Positions 14,476 through 17,149 of a stretch of 17,149 nt of DNA are shown in pieces. The stretch is from DATARN01 sp036264135 (GTDB taxonomy: Bacteria; Actinomycetota; Acidimicrobiia; Acidimicrobiales; Palsa-688), in contig DATARN010000054.1 of NCBI GenBank assembly GCA_036264135.1, positions 1 to 17,149 of the forward strand, read 5' to 3'. Both the position numbers and the translations under genes were made by a program. The number at the start of each line of letters is the position of its first letter. Positions within the stretch are counted from its first letter, which is position 1. The notes beneath the pieces are model-generated. The model was given only the letters and a program-made list of their open reading frames with translations, searched no databases and was not told the DNA's origin.

Positions 14476-16283
14476 CAGCGCCTCCTCACGACATAGCGGC
14501 GGAGGAAGCCCCAGGTCCGCTCGAGTTCATCCTCGACCACCTCCGGGCGGTTCCAACCGTGGCCTTCGCCCTCGTAGACGTGATACTCGACGGTACCTCC
14601 CCCGGAGCGCACCGCCGCGACGAGTGAGTCCGACTGGTGGCGGGGAACGACATTGTCGGCCGTCCCCTGGAGGACGAGCAGCGGGGCGGCGATGCGCCCG
14701 GCCTGGGTGATCGGCGACCGCTCGCGATACACCGACGCCGCGGCCGGCAGCTCACCCACGATGGAACGGAGATAGTGCGCCTCAAAGCGGTGGGTGGTCT
14801 CGTCGAGGTCGAAAAGGTCGGTGACACCGTACAGATCCACGCCGGCTGCGCAAAGTTCGGGATGGGTGGCGAGGAGCAGCAGGACGGTGAGGCCGCCCGC
14901 CGAGCTGCCGATGGGTACCATGCGGTCGGGGTCGGCCCAGCCCCGGTCGACCGCCGCCCGCATCCCCGCCGCGGTGTCGGCCACGTCCAGCCGCCCCCAT
15001 TGCCCGCGCAGCGCCTGGGCGTAGGCGCGGCCCCAACCGGTCGAGCCGCGGTGGTCGACGTGCAGCACGCGGCACCCGCGGGTGCAGTAGAAGGCGATCC
15101 GGGCGTTGAACGTGACCTGGTGCTGTCCGGTGGGCCCGCCGTGGATCCAGACCAGCAGCGGGCCGTTGCCGCCCTGGCCCCGGTAGAGGCGGCCGTGCAC
15201 CGTTGTGCCCAGGCCGGGCACGTCCTCGCCGTCCCAGGTCACCACCTCCGGCTCGGGCAGCCCGGCCGCCTCGAAACCGGCGACGGGACCCCGGGCGATC
15301 GTGCGCCGCGACGGTTTCCCGATCGCGGGGTCGAGCACCACGACTTGGTCGGGTGTGCGGCTCCCGCTGCGCAGCCCGGCCACGTGATCGCCGGCCCACG
15401 ACAGGGCCCGGTACACGCCGCGATCCAGGTCGCGCACGGCGCCGGTGGCGACGTCGATGACGCACAGGCGGCCGAAGCCCGCCTCGTTGCGGCACAGCAC
15501 CACCTGCCGGCCGTCGGGCGACCAGGCGAAGCTTCTCTGCCCCGGCCCCCAGGTCGCCTCTCCGTGCTCGGCTTCCTCGGCCAGGAGCGGGGCGCCGTTG
15601 CGGCCGTCCGATGCCGCCTGCCAGAGGTTGAGCCAGCCCTGAGCGTCGGAGAGGAATGCCAGCGGCCCGGCGGGCGAGAACCGGGGCTGGTTCACGGCGG
15701 CGGCCGCGCCGGCCCGGCCCGCGGGCAGGGCGACCGGGTCCCCTTTCCCATCCTCGTCGGCCATCATGATCCGGCTGTCATCCCAGGCCATGGCGGGCAC
15801 GTCCCACTCGTGCCAGACCACCGACCGGCCGTCGGGCGACCACGCCGGGTCGAAGGCGAAGTCGTTGCTACCCGAGGACAGCCGGCGGGGCCAGGGCCCG
15901 GCCGGGTCGAGTGACGCCACCGCCACGTGGCGCGCGTCGCGGACATAGGCGACCTCGGTGCCGTCGGGCGACACCGCCGGTGCCGCCACCGGGCCATCGG
16001 CCACGATCAGCCGGGGCGCCCCCCCGATACTGGGCTGAAGGTAGAGGCGGCGGTCGGCGCCGACGTAGACCAGGGCATCCGACGAGGGAGTCCAGTCGAA
16101 GGTGCCGCCACCGTAGGACGCCGCCGCGGGGGCCGGCGGGTCGCTGGTCACCACCCGCTCCGGGCCGCCGCCCACGGGCACCACGACCACGGCGCCCCGG
16201 CCGCCCGAGGTGGCGACGAATGCCACCCACCGGCCGTCCGGTGACAGGCGCGGCTCGGACAGGACCCGACCCCACGCGCACAT
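14475..16283 (-). CDS. S9 family peptidase (prolyl oligopeptidase / acylaminoacyl-peptidase-like)
   Basis: This serine peptidase of 602 residues has an N-terminal beta-propeller and a C-terminal alpha/beta-hydrolase domain. The propeller blades carry TolB-like repeats: PRLSPDGRWVAFV (11-23), PAVSPDGTEVAYV (102-114), PAWSPDGRSVVWH (146-158) and FAWSPDGRQVVLC (252-264). The catalytic domain (about 365-602) has the oxyanion motif WIHGGPTGQ (379-387), HVDHRGSTGWG, nucleophile S461 in GSSAGG, acid D543 in GTADNVVP and base H575 in GEGHGW. Such enzymes cut short peptides or acylated N-termini after passage through the propeller. No signal peptide is visible, so it is probably cytosolic. An in-frame TAA only 21 bases upstream, the stop of the oxidoreductase gene, limits the start to ATG 16283 or a later codon. 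The stop overlaps the zinc-ribbon gene start, so the two are coupled. Confidence 0.93.
   Translation of the reverse strand: MCAWGRVLSEPRLSPDGRWVAFVATSGGRGAVVVVPVGGGPERVVTSDPPAPAAASYGGGTFDWTPSSDALVYVGADRRLYLQPSIGGAPRLIVADGPVAAPAVSPDGTEVAYVRDARHVAVASLDPAGPWPRRLSSGSNDFAFDPAWSPDGRSVVWHEWDVPAMAWDDSRIMMADEDGKGDPVALPAGRAGAAAAVNQPRFSPAGPLAFLSDAQGWLNLWQAASDGRNGAPLLAEEAEHGEATWGPGQRSFAWSPDGRQVVLCRNEAGFGRLCVIDVATGAVRDLDRGVYRALSWAGDHVAGLRSGSRTPDQVVVLDPAIGKPSRRTIARGPVAGFEAAGLPEPEVVTWDGEDVPGLGTTVHGRLYRGQGGNGPLLVWIHGGPTGQHQVTFNARIAFYCTRGCRVLHVDHRGSTGWGRAYAQALRGQWGRLDVADTAAGMRAAVDRGWADPDRMVPIGSSAGGLTVLLLLATHPELCAAGVDLYGVTDLFDLDETTHRFEAHYLRSIVGELPAAASVYRERSPITQAGRIAAPLLVLQGTADNVVPRHQSDSLVAAVRSGGGTVEYHVYEGEGHGWNRPEVVEDELERTWGFLRRYVVRRR
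14481..14486 (-). promoter_or_regulatory. Strong ribosome binding site of the zinc-ribbon gene
   Basis: AGGAGG on the minus strand ends 5 bases before the ATG at 14475 and lies inside the last codons of the peptidase gene. It is the clearest Shine-Dalgarno site in the window and fixes this start. It also shows the gene is translated from a message that includes the peptidase gene. Confidence 0.8.
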
Positions 16284-16304
16284 GGCCGCGGTGATTGCGG
16301 TCGT

Positions 16305-17149
16305 TTAGGCCTCTCGCCGGGGCAGGATCGGGGCGTCGCGCCCGGTCCCGCCTCGGGCGCTCGCCCCGGCCGGGCGGCTCTCCTCGTGGTAGTCCTCCTC
16401 GACGTTGACCGACCAAACGTCGTGGTGGGCGCCGAGCAGGTTCTCCACGGTCAGCATGGCGGTGAACATCGAGTGGTCCTGGTTGTTGTACTTGTGCATG
16501 CCGTTGCGGCCCACCGGGTGGACGTTGGGGGCGTTGGCGGCCAACCAGTCCTTCAGCACCTCGACGTTCGCTTTGTACTCGGCGTCGTAGTACGGGTACG
16601 CCTTGGGCATCCGGACCACGTATCCGGCCTCGACCTGGGACGGCTCGAGGAGGCCGAGCACGGCGAGCTCTTTCTTGCCCAGTTCGACGAGCGCCTCGTC
16701 GGTCATGGTCCAGTACTCGTCGCCCTCGAACACGAAATACTCAAGCCCGAGGCAGGTCCGCCCCTCCTTCACCAGGTAGGGCGACCACGACCCGAAGTTT
16801 TGGATCCGGCCCATCTTCACGTCGGGCGAATGGACGTAGATCCAGTTGTCCGGGAACCCGAACGCCTCGGGCACGACCAGGGCGATGGTGAGGAAGTCGC
16901 GGTAGTGGAGGTCGTCGGCCGCCTTCTTGACGTCGGGCGGCACCGGCGGGTCCATGGCTTTCAGCAGGGCGGTGATCGGCATCGAGGAGATCACTGCGCT
17001 GCAGGGGTATTCGGTCTCGGTACCGTCCTCCGACGCGGCGATGACGGACGTCGCCCGGCCGCCGGCGTGGCGGATCTTGTCGGCCTTGGTGTTCATCAAG
17101 ACCTTGGTCCCCGCCGCCTCGACCTTGTCGCGGCACCGTTCCCACATCA
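16305..17149 (-). CDS. FAD-dependent oxidoreductase, C-terminal part (cut by window edge)
   Basis: Only the C-terminal 281 or so residues are here. The frame is open to the right edge and the N-terminal FAD-binding Rossmann motif is outside. The first codons read MWERCRDKVEAAGTKV after an incomplete codon, so the ATG at 17147 is internal and not a start. What can be seen fits the amine-oxidase / protoporphyrinogen-oxidase / UDP-galactopyranose-mutase-like group: AVISSMPITALL (the strand that closes the FAD site) and, near the end, PVGRNGMHKYNNQDHSMFTAM, where the GRNG stretch would contact the FAD. Proteins with this ending often act on sugars or lipids of the cell envelope, but the substrate is not evident. 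The last 30 residues are a disordered Arg/Gly-rich tail. The stop lies 21 bases before the peptidase gene, which suggests one operon. Confidence 0.85.
   Translation of the reverse strand, partial: MWERCRDKVEAAGTKVLMNTKADKIRHAGGRATSVIAASEDGTETEYPCSAVISSMPITALLKAMDPPVPPDVKKAADDLHYRDFLTIALVVPEAFGFPDNWIYVHSPDVKMGRIQNFGSWSPYLVKEGRTCLGLEYFVFEGDEYWTMTDEALVELGKKELAVLGLLEPSQVEAGYVVRMPKAYPYYDAEYKANVEVLKDWLAANAPNVHPVGRNGMHKYNNQDHSMFTAMLTVENLLGAHHDVWSVNVEEDYHEESRPAGASARGGTGRDAPILPRREA

Noticed and set aside
13351..14496. Plus-strand open frame of 381 codons opposite the zinc-ribbon gene
   Set aside because: The minus-strand gene has a strong ribosome site, a zinc ribbon and an internal repeat. The plus frame has only repetitive Val/Gly/Asp content.
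1..17149. CRISPR arrays, tRNA or rRNA genes, insertion sequences, phage or toxin-antitoxin genes
   Set aside because: I looked for direct repeats with spacers, tRNA-like arms, transposase motifs, integrases and paired small toxin genes on both strands and saw none.

Overview
The window is very GC-rich, densely packed bacterial chromosome with third codon positions dominated by G and C. Gene content points to an actinobacterium: glgE and glgP face away from each other as in mycobacteria, MurA carries the Cys-to-Asp change known from mycobacteria, and several genes appear to have leaderless starts. The style of the MFS transporter and the murA-meaB pairing make me think of the class Acidimicrobiia, but that is an impression, not a proof. 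I see no mobile element, CRISPR array, tRNA, rRNA or attachment site. No stretch over 300 bases lacks a gene.

Layout. (1) Positions 1-4289, minus strand: glgE, treS and mak (mak runs off the left edge). With glgP on the plus strand (4411-6966) this is an alpha-glucan and trehalose module. TreS makes maltose from trehalose, Mak phosphorylates it, GlgE adds the maltosyl units to glucan, and GlgP releases glucose-1-phosphate from glucan. The branching enzyme GlgB is not in view and could lie to the left. (2) Positions 7034-10304, minus strand: murA, meaB, an enoyl-CoA hydratase and a 56-residue single-pass membrane protein, closely packed or overlapping. (3) Positions 10466-11959, plus strand: an MFS transporter with sugar-porter hallmarks and a long N-terminal extension, preceded by a possible 23-codon leader ORF. 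(4) Positions 11940-17149, minus strand: an FAD oxidoreductase (cut by the right edge), an S9 prolyl-oligopeptidase-like peptidase, a zinc-ribbon protein with an internally duplicated module, a protein with a C-terminal J-domain, and a small alpha/beta hydrolase. Start-stop overlaps join several of these.

Most genes belong to known families. The least explained parts are the zinc-ribbon protein with its tandem ~155-residue module, the J-domain protein and the peptidase next to them, and the 56-residue membrane protein. I do not see a clear new defence or mobile system. The peptidase / zinc-ribbon / J-domain / hydrolase cluster is the best candidate for undescribed biology, and that is inference from gene context only.
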